Shown: piece after piece, positions 1-9,002 of the stretch
Layout of the letters: each line of letters opens with the position of its first letter
How positions within the stretch are numbered: the first letter of the stretch is position 1
Source of the DNA: Diplocarpon mali
Lineage: Eukaryota > Ascomycota > Leotiomycetes > Helotiales > Drepanopezizaceae
Assembly (NCBI GenBank): GCA_024741835.1
Contig: JAENRP010000656.1
Coordinates: 1-12,426 of the forward strand
Length of the DNA: 12,426 nucleotides
Direction: 5' to 3'
Program-made: the position numbers and the translations under genes
The notes under the pieces: model-generated
Told to the model about the DNA's origin: nothing
What the model saw: the letters and a program-made list of their open reading frames with translations, nothing else
Database searches by the model: none

Positions 1-344
1 CTGTTATTGATTCCTAAGCTTCAAGTACCCCCTATCGAAACCCCTGCACAAAAGAAAGTTCTAGTATAGCGCACAGACAGAAAACCTCAGATTATTTCCC
101 CATGTACTAAGTAAATAAATAGGTAAATAAAATGTAACTATATAAGCAAATATATAAATAAACATATAGATAAACGCGTATATGAATATGTATATGAATA
201 AATACAACCCAAAACGCCTTGGACACATCCACACAGCCCCTCTGCCTCCCTGCCTCCCTTCCCACAGCCATCCCAGCCGAGCCAGAAAAACATCCACGTC
301 AACAAAGACCTCGCTTAGCCCGAGGACCAGCTCCACCAACCCAG
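1..344. other. Host flank: AT-rich tract then C-rich segment, no gene assigned
   Basis: Positions about 84-208 are AT-rich low-complexity DNA made of irregular TAAATA/ATATA-like units. Positions about 220-344 switch to C-rich sequence with many CCCT and CCAGC runs and almost no TpA (one seen between 221 and 340). Open frames exist on both strands. The minus-strand one translates the AT tract into a Phe/Ile/Tyr-rich string typical of chance translation, so I call no gene. This segment is one half of the site the retrotransposon entered; the other half begins at 7931. Confidence 0.6.
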
Positions 345-349
345 CCCCC
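345..349. repeat. Target-site duplication, left copy (CCCCC)
   Basis: Five C residues sit directly before the left LTR, and the same five directly follow the right LTR at 7926-7930. Five bases is a usual duplication length for Ty3/Gypsy integrases. Because the sequence is a homopolymer in C-rich DNA, the exact LTR edges could be off by one or two bases. Confidence 0.7.
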
Positions 350-483
350 AAACGTAGGGGTGGTAATACCTCAGAAAAGGGGGAAAAGGTTATTATATTA
401 GGTATAGTACAGTTGTAGGTTTTATCCCCTTGCACTAGCGCCCACGTGCTCTACTCTAGCCTATTCAGGACTAGTACTCCATA
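350..483 (-). repeat. 3' LTR (134 bp)
   Basis: It aligns without gaps to 7792-7925 (constant offset 7442) with nine differences, all transitions. On the minus strand it begins TATGGAG where the other copy has TGTGGAG, so the usual TG terminus seems to have been lost by one transition. The inner end reads CGTTT in both copies, not the usual CA. It contains CACGTG at 443-448. Confidence 0.95.
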
Positions 484-737
484 AGCCCTATAATAAGAAC
501 GAGAGCCCCTCGAGCTATTGCAAGTTCATATATATGCACCTATTATACTCCCCTATTCCTGCAGATCTATAGAAATATTTACTTCCTTCTTCTATCGCCT
601 CGTTAGGCTGGTAACCTTAAGCTTTTAGTGTTCTTAGATCTTTGCTTTTAGCTTTCTTAGTAGGAGCTCTAGGAGTTCCAAACCCTAAGGATTGTCCCCC
701 TCCTTTCTTCCTTCTCTTGCCTGGTTCTTTTGACCTC
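484..737 (-). other. Retroelement 3' untranslated region
   Basis: This lies between the probable end of the integrase frame and the 3' LTR. It shows the same TpA-rich RIP texture as the coding interior. I see no clear polypurine tract next to the LTR (minus strand reads TATTATAGGGCT there) and no further open frame. Confidence 0.5.
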
Positions 738-3700
738 TTAAGGCAAGGAGTGAACTAATCTCCCAGCTCGCAGGTTCTAGTATATCAGAATACGCCCTTC
801 CTATCTTAACATAAGGTAGGAAGTTCGGAGGTAAAAGGGCTTCAGCTGATCTATATAAAAGTGCCTTACGATATATATACCGCTGATCTATTCGAGCTAG
901 TAAGACTTCCCATACTCCCCTCCCTCTTTAATAATGCGAAATGGTCCTCTCCAGGAAGGCCGAAGTTTCTAGCCCGAGGCCTTTAAGTCGTATAGCATCA
1001 CTATAGAGCTAAGGAGGAAGCTCTTCTCCTTTCCGGTAAACCGCGCGGCGCACCTTTCATACAGCTCCTTTCTTCTATACTCTAATAGCGTCCTAACTTT
1101 GTCTTAGATACCTTCTTACGTCGCAATATGCTCAAGAATAGCGTCGCTCTATGCTTCGTATAATTGCGAATCAGCTCCCTATAAGGCTTTAGGGAACCCT
1201 TGGTCGGTAAGAGTTTGGTAGATTATATACGCATAGTAAGCAAGGAACGACAAATCGATAGAGGCTCTAGGCTAATGCCCTCGATAGATGTTAAAAGGGG
1301 AGTATCCTAGGAATAAGATCTCCTTAGCGTTCACCTTGAATAGCACTCTTTGCAATTTTTCTTCGAATAAGCCCTAAGACTTAGCTATAGCTTATTAGAA
1401 GATATCGACTGCCTTCTCCGCCATTCCTATACTCTTCTTAAAGGCAGAAGGGGAATTAGTCCATAAGACTCCCCTCTTCCTAATAAACTAGCGCACCTGT
1501 TCTCCAAAATGGCTACTAGGGTCGACGTAGAAGCCGATAGGAACGCCCTCGATCTGGAAAAGCCTTTCTAAGCTCCGAATGATATAAATAGAACTTAGTA
1601 TAGGGCATAGAAAAGCCTAGATAAAACGAGAAAAGTAATCGATAACTATTAGGACGTGCTTATACTCCTCTAGTATACTAGGAAAGGGCCTGTAAAAATC
1701 TACGCCGAGAAGCTCTATAGGCCCAGAGACAACTATACTCGATAGAGGTTATAATCTCTAAGCAGGACTATATTTTACGCACTAGAGGCACCCTAAGATA
1801 TATAGAGAAACGTCCCTTATTATAAAGGGCCAATAGACGTTTCTTAGCTTCCTAAGGGTAGTAGTAGAAGTAAAATGGCCCCCTTTATTATAGGCAGCGA
1901 ATAGAGCGTTAGAAATCTGTCCTAGAATTAGGCAAGACTTGTATTTTCCTCTCTAGTAGTACCAAAGAGTATTGTTCTCCCATTTGTACTTAAGGCCCTT
2001 CTGCTAGAGGCTCCTCTTTCCCACTCGGTCCATTCCATTAGGAAATTCCTAGTATAGAAGATAGCTTATCACCTTATTATACTAAGGGCATTATAGAAAG
2101 GCCTATAGAGCTTCCTATATCTCGGCATCTGCTATTAGGTCGGCATTTGCTAGCAGATATATAATATTAGGAGTTATGGCCAGTCTAGCTGGGATTCTTA
2201 AGAAGGGAGATATAAGTTAGAGGCCGACCTTTAACTCTACTCCTGCAACCTAGCAGAGAGCTGCTATAAACGATATATCTTCTTCTCTATCTCCTGCGTG
2301 TCCTAGTACCTTCAAAAGGTGGAGCATCTCCTGCATAGCCTTCAGCTTTAAGCGTTCGATTTCTATCAGTAGGTTGGCGATATCTTTAAGTAGCTATTCA
2401 TAGCCCTCTTTCCTATCTTTCCAGATCCAAACACTGTTCCGATTTGCCGCTGCCTATATATATCCGTATTTCGAGTAGTCTCCTTTATCACAATTGTCTT
2501 TTAGAAAGATGGTTCTTAATAGCGCGTCCGCGACCTTATTCCTTTCGCCTTTGATATAGGTAATCGTAATATTAAGGAGGCGTAGCTTTGCAGCCTATCG
2601 AGCATAGATCCCTTCCTATATAGAGCTCGAATTCAAGAAAAAGGTAAGCGGCTAATAGTTAGTATAGATAGTGCTGGTTTTCTCTCCCTTAAGGAAATGG
2701 TAGTATTTTCGGCAGAACTCGATAATGGTTAGAAGCTCTCGTTTGTAAGTGCTGTACTGCCTTTAGGTATAAGAAAAGGTAAAACTATCAAAAAGTATTA
2801 GTACTGCGGCAGATTCTCCTGCTTGAATTTAGGTGATATAGCACCCTCCTGCGTAGCTACTCGCGTTGGTATATATAGAGACCGGCTCTAATAGTATATA
2901 GCCAGATCGTTCGATAACTATAGAGCAATACTCCTTAAGTATTAAGAAGGAGAGGGCCTCTGCTTCTGACCACCTCCACTCTACTACTCCTATTAGGCGA
3001 TTCAAGGGCCTTGCTATCTTAGCGAAGTTCTTCATCCAATTCCATATGATCTATATAGCTCTTAAGAACCGCTATACCTCTATCGCATTCTAAGGTATAG
3101 GCCAGAGTTTGATATTCTCCGATCTCTTTAGCTTTATGACAGTCTTGCCTTTTGCTCTATATTAGATGCCTAAGACCAGCACCTCAGTTATAAAGAGGAG
3201 GCATTTCTTAAAGGATAGCTTTAGCCTAGACCATAAGAGCCTAGGAAGGAGGTGATCGTATAGGAAAGCAAAGGCGGCTTTAAAGTCGGGGAAACCTCTA
3301 AAGATATCGTCCATATAGAACATTAGATGCTATAATCAAATGTAGTCATCTGCTAAAATAGGGGAGAATAGAGAAGGCTTTAAATCATCCTTACCCTTAG
3401 CAACGGCTCTCTTTAATATAGGGATAGGGCCAAAAACAAGCTTTATAAGTTCATTTATTAAGAATGCCGAAGAGGCAGCCCTTTAAAGCATCCTCGTAGG
3501 TTGCAACTGGCAATGGCCAGGCGCAGAGAAGGCGTAGAAGTATCAGTGATCTGGGTCTAAGTTGACTGACCAGTACATATACTTCAGGTCTAGCTATATA
3601 AACAGCTAGTGCTAAGGGTTACTTAAATAATCGAAGCACTTAGATAAACTGATTATTATATAACCTAGTATAATCTCCTTAATCTAGGAATAATTGAAGG

Positions 3701-4495
3701 TGATCTTATACTCTCCTATAGACGCCTTACTCTCCGCACTCTTATCGATTAAGTATAGGTAGGAGTTCTAGTCAGAAAGCCTATAGTTTGTAAAAAAGGT
3801 GCTCTCAAATATTCCATAGTCTATTCCTTCTATAATCGTCTTATTTAGCCACGCTAGCTTGCGAGGGTTATATCGCCTTGCAGTATTATCAGCCATTGGA
3901 ATGGCGCCTTTCGGGATTCGGGCTCGATAGGTATAGAGGTTGGTATAAGGAATATCAGTAAGTCTATTAGAGTTGACCGCTCTATAGGTATACAGAAGCT
4001 CTTGCACCTCTTTTAATCGGGTTTCAAAGATCCTAGGTTCAAAAGTTATTTTATAGCTCTCTATCTATGTCTTTAGGTCGCTCTCAAGAGGCTATTTCAT
4101 TAGGAGCCTTCTTACTCGTCGATCTATTAGGAAGTTAGGTACAAAGGTCTCCTTATTGTTGTAGCTTCTCAAAAGCGATAAATATAATTATGCCAATGGC
4201 TTCTGCGAGCTTTCGAGTTGGATTCTTCTACTTCTGGGTCCTAGCTCTCCCCTCTATATATGCGAAGACATAGCACTCCCTTTTCTTATTATGTTTTAAC
4301 CCTTTACTAGCTTAAATAGAGCTTTTAAAGCTGGTATAGATATCCCTTCCCATTTCTCCTTAGTCTTAGAACGGTCTTCTACCTCCTTAGTCTCCTTTAA
4401 AGCTAGCAGATCAGCTATCTAAAGCGATAGGCAGTTCCTTACTATAGCTGAGTTTAACGCCTTCCTAGGGCGTTGCCGATGATCTAAAAATCCTA
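738..4495 (-). pseudogene. Retroelement RT-RNase H-integrase, RIP-inactivated
   Basis: This frame is shifted by -1 relative to gag-protease and runs about 1,250 codons. RT: the segment 4007-3768 matches the usual N-terminal part (RLTDIPYTNLYTYRARIP). The first catalytic Asp lies in DLKYMYWSV (Asp codon 3588-3590), and YMDD at 3306-3317 is intact. Connection and RNase H follow at 3035-2829, where the expected YTDASGYAGG reads YTNASSYAGG; the first catalytic Asp is thus Asn (2865-2867). Integrase: in the HHCC zinc site the first His is Tyr (1890-1892) and the second is kept (1875-1877). A TAG (1782-1784) interrupts the C-x2-C pair. The D,D,E residues remain at 1698-1700, 1521-1523 and 1416-1418, with 34 residues between the last two. 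A C-terminal GPF-type motif (LRPSWRGPFRI) lies near 960-930. The end at 738 is the last plausible stop. Stops throughout make it nonfunctional. Confidence 0.9.
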
Positions 4496-7400
4496 TTCAT
4501 CCTCAGAGTCGGTTTCGCTTTTAGAGCTGCTATTGCTTTTTAAGTCGTCGGTAGTGGAAATATTAGAGTCTTTAGGTGCGAGTCTTATTGTCAGGTTCTT
4601 AAGGGGTATTTTCCATAGTTTCTCCTTTAGATAAAGCAATAAGTTTAGACCTAGGCTAAGAGTGAATTGCGGTCCTATAATAATAATAGGTTTCTCTCTT
4701 AGTATATTCCCTCTAATAGTGATCTCGCTCTTTTGGATATTCAATTTTATATCAACTATATATAGCTAAGGTAGACCTAAAAGGAGAGATAGCTTAGTTT
4801 TCTTTAAAGGGCTATTTGATCTTAAGAAGGAGTCCACCTTACGCTAGATGCCTTGAATTCCAATCTCAAACGATATATAGCTAGTTAAGTCATATATCTC
4901 TCTATTTGCAATACTATAGGTTACCTTTGAGTAGCCTTTTGAATTAAGGGAACGCTTTATAAGATTGAGAGCCCTTTTAAGTCTTTAAGAAGTGAGTAAA
5001 ATATCACTGCCTTAATCAATAGCACTTATGCCGATAGGCAGATCTACTACTATCTCTTCTTCCCCTTCCTTTACTCGAATCGATACTAGTACTTTCTAAG
5101 CCTTCTTATCTGGGTGTACACTAGGCAGGAGTTTCGTAAGGTTCGACTGCGTAGCTAATAGGGGAGGGGGCTCGGTCTCTTCGAATGCTACTCCTAAGAA
5201 GGTAGCCTTCTTCTATCTCTTCTAGTTCCAGCGAGTAGAGAGATTGCAAAACTACTTCGATACTTCCGGAGATAGCTGGAATAGATCTAGAAGATTCATC
5301 GAGATCTCAAATCCTTTTGCCAGCTTAATATAGTTAATAGGGCCATCGCCCTCCCTCCTTACGATCTCTCGTAGATAGCAAAGCTTCTTCTCCCTAGAGG
5401 CTGCCTTCTTCTTTCTAGCAGGGTCTGCGCCAGCTTGCTTCCCTCAAGGTTATCTCCTAGGTTCCGCTTAAGTGGTATCGTCTAATAAACCAGCTATTCG
5501 TACTCTCTTCCGAACCCCTTTCCCATCTGCCAAGAAGGAGGTAGCTTAAGGAGGTGCATCTTCCTTAGTATTATATATAGCGTTGTAATATCTAATACCT
5601 CCTATCTCTACTAGGTTAAAGACTATAGCAGGTTCGCTAATATCCTCTACTACCGCTCTTTGCAATCTATTAAACTCTTTTAGCGATATCCTTATTTTAG
5701 GATCTATTTTAACAAAGGCAGGTATAGGCGCTGCGGAGCGACTACTATCAGTATATCTTCTATAATCGTAATGTTTTCCTTCTTCTACATAGATCTTAAT
5801 GTAATGCACTAAGGCAGCAGATTCGGGGAAGACAATCGACCTAAGGTAGGCCTTTTCCTATAAAGTCAAAGGCGGCCATATACATTTGTCCTTATAATAA
5901 CTATACTCCTCGCACTCAATACATAAAGGCCCGTCCCTAGTTCTATTCCATATCCTCGATCGGTTGATAAAGGGATTAGATAAATCGGAGGCCGGTTTTA
6001 GAGCGTACTACTAGTAGAGAGGTATTGTGCTATTATAGTTTAATACGCCCTTCTATTCCGTATTCTAGTTTAGTATTGCCCTTCTCTAGGGGTTTCGATA
6101 GTCGTTTTGCTAGTTCTAAGCATTATGCTTAAAACGCCCTCCTTAAACTAGGTAGGTTGAAGGCGGTCCTTGCCGAGGGATAGCTAGGCTCTCTTAGGCG
6201 GTAGTTGGTAGTCTAAGCGTAGGCTTAAAGACTAGAGGAGGTTGATACCCTCTTATTGTTACAGCTAGTGCTAAGCATTATCTTCTAGTATCTTCTCTAG
6301 CAATAGGAGCATAGTTCCGATTATCCAAGGAAGCTAGGGCAGATTGAACTAAGACTCTTAAGCAGTTCTCCATATAGGATTCCAAGCGCTTATAGTATCG
6401 TTGCTTTTCAATCTCAGCCTCGATTTTCTCCTAGGCCTTAAGAGCAGACTATAATAAGCAAAGGGTATTATAGGCCCTCTAGAGACACGGAAGTAGTAGG
6501 ACATTATTGCTTAAGGCATATGATCTAAGCTTATTATTATATACCCCTCTTACAAAGGCCGACGTGATAGACTTAAGGATATATCGGTCCGAATCCTTCT
6601 ATAAGGGCATAGGAGATAGGGGGATATTCCAATCGAGATCTTTGCCGCCGGTCTTCTTTAGCAATGCGGCAGTTCTCTAATAGTAAGAGGCCAAGTTCTC
6701 AAGTGGGCCTTGCTAAAGATTAGCCACCTCTATCATAACGTCTAGCTCCTCCACAAGATCATCCTCATTTGGAAACTAGGTCTTTAACCATTCGATCACC
6801 TCCTGCCTATCTTCTTTAATAGCAGTAAGCCTATTAGCTATAATACTCTTCATCCATTGATTGGACCTAAAGCGGCAGGAAGCCTCTCCCTCAAGTAGGA
6901 TAGAGATAGCTCTTAGGTAGATGGCAGGAGGTAGTAGGAACTGGCCGTCGACTTCAAAGTCGTAATCGAGCCTATTAAGCCAAAGCTCAGCTGGCATTTC
7001 CCTATTATAGTCCTTGCACCTCTTGAACTTAGGCATCTTTTGAAAGCATATAGCTATTAAGGGCAGTTGTTGGCTTAATCTAAGTAGGCTAGGTAAAGAG
7101 GAGCACTAGGTATTCCTTTGTTTAATAGTAGCCTTAAAGAAGTCCTAGTTCATAGGACAGAACGGAGGCAAGACACTCTCCTTATACTATAAGTCCCCTT
7201 GTATAACGGTAGGAGAGAATAGAGGCGTGCTTGGGTCTAAGTCAGATAGGTCTATTGGTAAGATGCTTCTCCAGCGGCCTTCGTACCTCTAGAGTGGAAA
7301 GGTATTATTATTATATATACTCTCTTCGTAATCCCTCCAGGCCTTTTATAGGATTTCTAAATGGCTAGGACTTATTAAGAGCTTTAATAGTTCTATTAAG

Positions 7401-7740
7401 AAGGAAGGGACAAGTAGTCCTAAAGCTAGTCCTAAGGTAGAGGGTTAGTTGTCTGCTCCTTCCTTACGAGGTTCGGGTAGATATGCAGAATTTTCCAGCT
7501 ATAGAGTTAATAACGCCTATTAAGGGAGAGCTTTAGGGCAAGACTCTTACTCGTTATACTCCTATACTAATTGTATTATTCCCCTCTCCTTGCTCTTATG
7601 GAAGTTCCTCTTCAATTACTTATTCTAAAGTGTTAGTTGCTAAATCTTCGAGTCTATAGATAATAGGAGTATCGGATGTATCTCCGGTCTTCTTTTGCGT
7701 CTCAACTCAGTTTCAAGAGGGGTTCTAAGTATTAGTCCAC
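4493..7740 (-). pseudogene. Retroelement gag-protease, RIP-inactivated
   Basis: One minus-strand frame can be followed from about 7740 to the TAG at 4493-4495 with no net shift but many stops. A Gag-like capsid section (for example 7036-6776, containing LPPAIYLRAISILLEGEA) resembles fungal Gypsy Gag. A CCHC zinc knuckle follows at 5882-5923. Its spacing is C-x2-C-x4-(Y)-x4-C, so the expected His is Tyr, a C-to-T change. The retropepsin region begins near 5100. Its catalytic Asp codon (5015-5017) is followed by a TAA (5012-5014) and then Gly-Ser-Asp, so the active-site triad is split by a stop. The LLLGLP motif near 4770, usual before the protease end, is present. The frame ends in a Ser/Asp/Glu-rich tail. 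The start codon is uncertain because the 5' end is damaged. Protease lying on the gag side of the frame switch is notable. Confidence 0.85.
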
Positions 7741-7791
7741 TTGATCGAATAGAGATAAGAAAGCTTGCTATGCTTCCCTACATAGGTCACC
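7741..7791 (-). other. Retroelement 5' leader with probable primer-binding region
   Basis: This is the stretch between the 5' LTR and the recognisable gag frame. On the minus strand it begins GGTGACCTATGTAGGGAAGC immediately after the LTR, where a tRNA primer would anneal. I could not match it with confidence to a particular tRNA 3' end. The gag frame may begin inside this stretch, since an ATG followed at once by TAG lies in that frame about 10 bases in. Confidence 0.4.
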
Positions 7792-7925
7792 AAACGTAAG
7801 GGTGGTAATACCTTAGAAAAGGGGGAAAAGGTTGTTGTATTAGGTATGGTACAGTTATAGGTTTTATCCCCCTGCACTAGCGCCCACGTGCTCTACTCTA
7901 GCCTATTCAGGACTAGCACTCCACA
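7792..7925 (-). repeat. 5' LTR (134 bp)
   Basis: It pairs with 350-483 at about 93% identity with no gaps. The minus-strand start TGTGGAG keeps the canonical TG. Its inner edge is followed on the minus strand by GGTGACCTATG, where the primer-binding site should lie. At 134 bp it is short for a Gypsy LTR but within the fungal range. Confidence 0.95.
7862..7890 (-). promoter_or_regulatory. Candidate LTR promoter: CACGTG box and TATA-like ATAAAA
   Basis: Reading the minus strand of the 5' LTR, a palindromic CACGTG (7885-7890) is followed about 18 bases later by ATAAAA (7862-7867). The order suits an upstream activator site and a TATA-like element. CACGTG is the core bound by bHLH factors of the Cbf1/Pho4 type in fungi. 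Both motifs are unchanged in the 3' LTR (443-448 and 420-425) although nine other positions differ. Function is inferred from position only. Confidence 0.35.
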
Positions 7926-7930
7926 CCCCC
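7926..7930. repeat. Target-site duplication, right copy (CCCCC)
   Basis: These five C residues directly follow the end of the 5' LTR and match 345-349. Host sequence continues at 7931. Confidence 0.7.
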
Positions 7931-8402
7931 AGACCCGCCACCTGCTCTGCGAGGACCCGGCACTGCTCTCGGGCCGGAGGCACTCACCTCTATGGACGGG
8001 CCCGAGTCGTTGCAGCCGTCTCTGTTGCCTGGGCAATGCGGCTCTTGCGGGAGGCGACCGGCTGGCATGGACAGGGCGCGCGAGGGGGGTGGCGCTCTGG
8101 AGATGGAGATGGAAATGGAGGGATGTGGTGATGGCGGGGATTCTATTGTCCTTGGATGTATCCGTGCACAGCGGGGCTTGCTCTGGGCGATGCTGGTAGG
8201 GAAGGCTGTGTATTGTGTTGTATCGTGGAGAGGCAGCTTAGACTATCGCAATCTGCGTACAGGTAGGCCGCGGGATGTACTTGGGTACCCTGTGAAAGAA
8301 ACGTATCTCATGGTATAAATCACATCTGCGACTGCGAAAAGGACTAATAAAGGAGAGATATAGGGATCCCGGATTCAGCAAGCTTCAAGCATGATTTGAG
8401 AT
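7931..8402. other. Host flank, GC-rich, no gene assigned
   Basis: RIP texture stops at the LTR edge; the first 50 bases after the target duplication contain no TpA at all. Several frames are open on both strands, as expected of GC-rich DNA, so openness is weak evidence here. A short hexamer tandem (AGATGG twice, then AAATGG) lies at 8101-8118. On the minus strand GTGAGT at 7982-7987 would serve as a 5' splice site after an ATG-started stretch of 27 codons, but no continuation can be confirmed. It may be part of a host transcript that the retrotransposon interrupted. Confidence 0.5.
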
Positions 8403-9002
8403 TCAAACTGGTTTTTGAAAGGTTGTATACATCTCGATTATGCATTTGCTGTGAGCCGCTAGAGAAAGAGAGCCTGGCCCGAGTGCCCGATGTCGAGCCA
8501 GTTCACGTGCCTTCATTTCCAATAAGATGTGATAAATTTTTGGTGTGCGAGAAAAATGAAATCCTGCGCCCTCCCCATTTTGCTCGAATATCCAAGAGCT
8601 CCTTATCTCATTCTCACCCGGATCTCTAGCCAAGGATTCAGACTCAGGGTAGCGGCTCACAGCCATCAACTCACCCTTATCGAAGAGATCTAGGATATCC
8701 TCCCCCTCGGCGTCACTCATCCTCTCAGCCTGACGCTCAGAGTGGTCGATTGGCTTACCGTCTGGCCCTGACGCAATTCTCTTTTCTTTCATGCATTTCG
8801 GAGTATGCAAGCATCCGGACCGGTGCATGGAGCAGTTTTTGCGGCCTAAATTGACAATTCTCGGCTCAACTGTTGTGCGATCTGGATTGAAGCATGTCCA
8901 GTTGCCGCACAGGTGGCTCAAATGCTAATGCTTGTGGATAAATCTGTCTTGCTGATACTCGGTAATCTTATCATTGGCGATCTTGACAACGATCCCAATG
9001 TT
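8403..9002 (-). pseudogene. His-Me finger (I-PpoI-like) endonuclease, zinc-loop and C-terminal part
   Basis: The open stretch 8924-8403 lacks an ATG ahead of its motifs, so it must be the 3' part of something longer. It carries H (8913-8915), C (8907-8909), C (8892-8894), R (8877-8879), N (8850-8852), C (8832-8834), C (8811-8813), H (8805-8807) and C (8793-8795). These spacings equal those of the I-PpoI catalytic His, zinc ligands and metal-binding Asn as I recall them (H98, C100, C105, H110, N119, C125, C132, H134, C138). The one exception is that the H110 equivalent is Arg. The same frame reads protein-like upstream to about 9000 (IGIVVKIANDKITEYQQD) but is cut by TAG at 8925-8927. That TAG could instead be an intron acceptor. 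The family nicks or cleaves DNA. The about 125 residues after the loop are unrecognised. I judge it a decayed gene; an intron-containing live gene is less likely given the lost ligand and the state of the upstream part. Confidence 0.75.

Larger units (their letters stand above)
350..7925 (-). mobile_element. Ty3/Gypsy LTR retrotransposon, full length, RIP-degraded
   Basis: This is a complete element in minus orientation: 5' LTR at 7792-7925, gag, protease, reverse transcriptase, RNase H, integrase, then 3' LTR at 350-483. The RT-before-integrase order is that of the Ty3/Gypsy (Metaviridae) group. The interior is crowded with TpA and has few CpA or TpG. In 1561-1620 I counted 9 TpA against 1 CpA and 1 TpG; in 11101-11160 of the intact gene I counted 1 TpA against 5 CpA and 3 TpG. 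Reading frames are cut by many stops, mostly TAG and TAA, and the longest open stretch inside is under 90 codons. This is the pattern expected of RIP in fungi. The LTRs differ by transitions only. No envelope gene and no chromodomain were recognised. The copy cannot make its proteins. Confidence 0.95.

Noticed and set aside
61..435. Minus-strand open frame of 124 codons with long Phe/Ile/Tyr runs
   Set aside because: It crosses from the LTR into AT-rich low-complexity DNA; the hydrophobic run is a translation of that tract, with no homology or motif.
484..520. Polypurine tract next to the 3' LTR
   Set aside because: The minus strand here is mixed, with only a short AGGG run; RIP may have erased it, so no call is made.
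738..960. Chromodomain after integrase, as in chromoviruses
   Set aside because: The frame shows the GPF-type motif and then ends within about 70 codons; no chromodomain-like aromatic pattern was seen.
7982..8070. Minus-strand ATG-led stretch ending in a GTGAGT donor
   Set aside because: The donor is good, but no acceptor or second exon can be supported, and the other frames are equally open.
7888..8318. Overlapping plus-strand frames of 103 and 108 codons
   Set aside because: GC-rich DNA is open in several frames here, one frame starts inside the LTR, and no motif is recognised.
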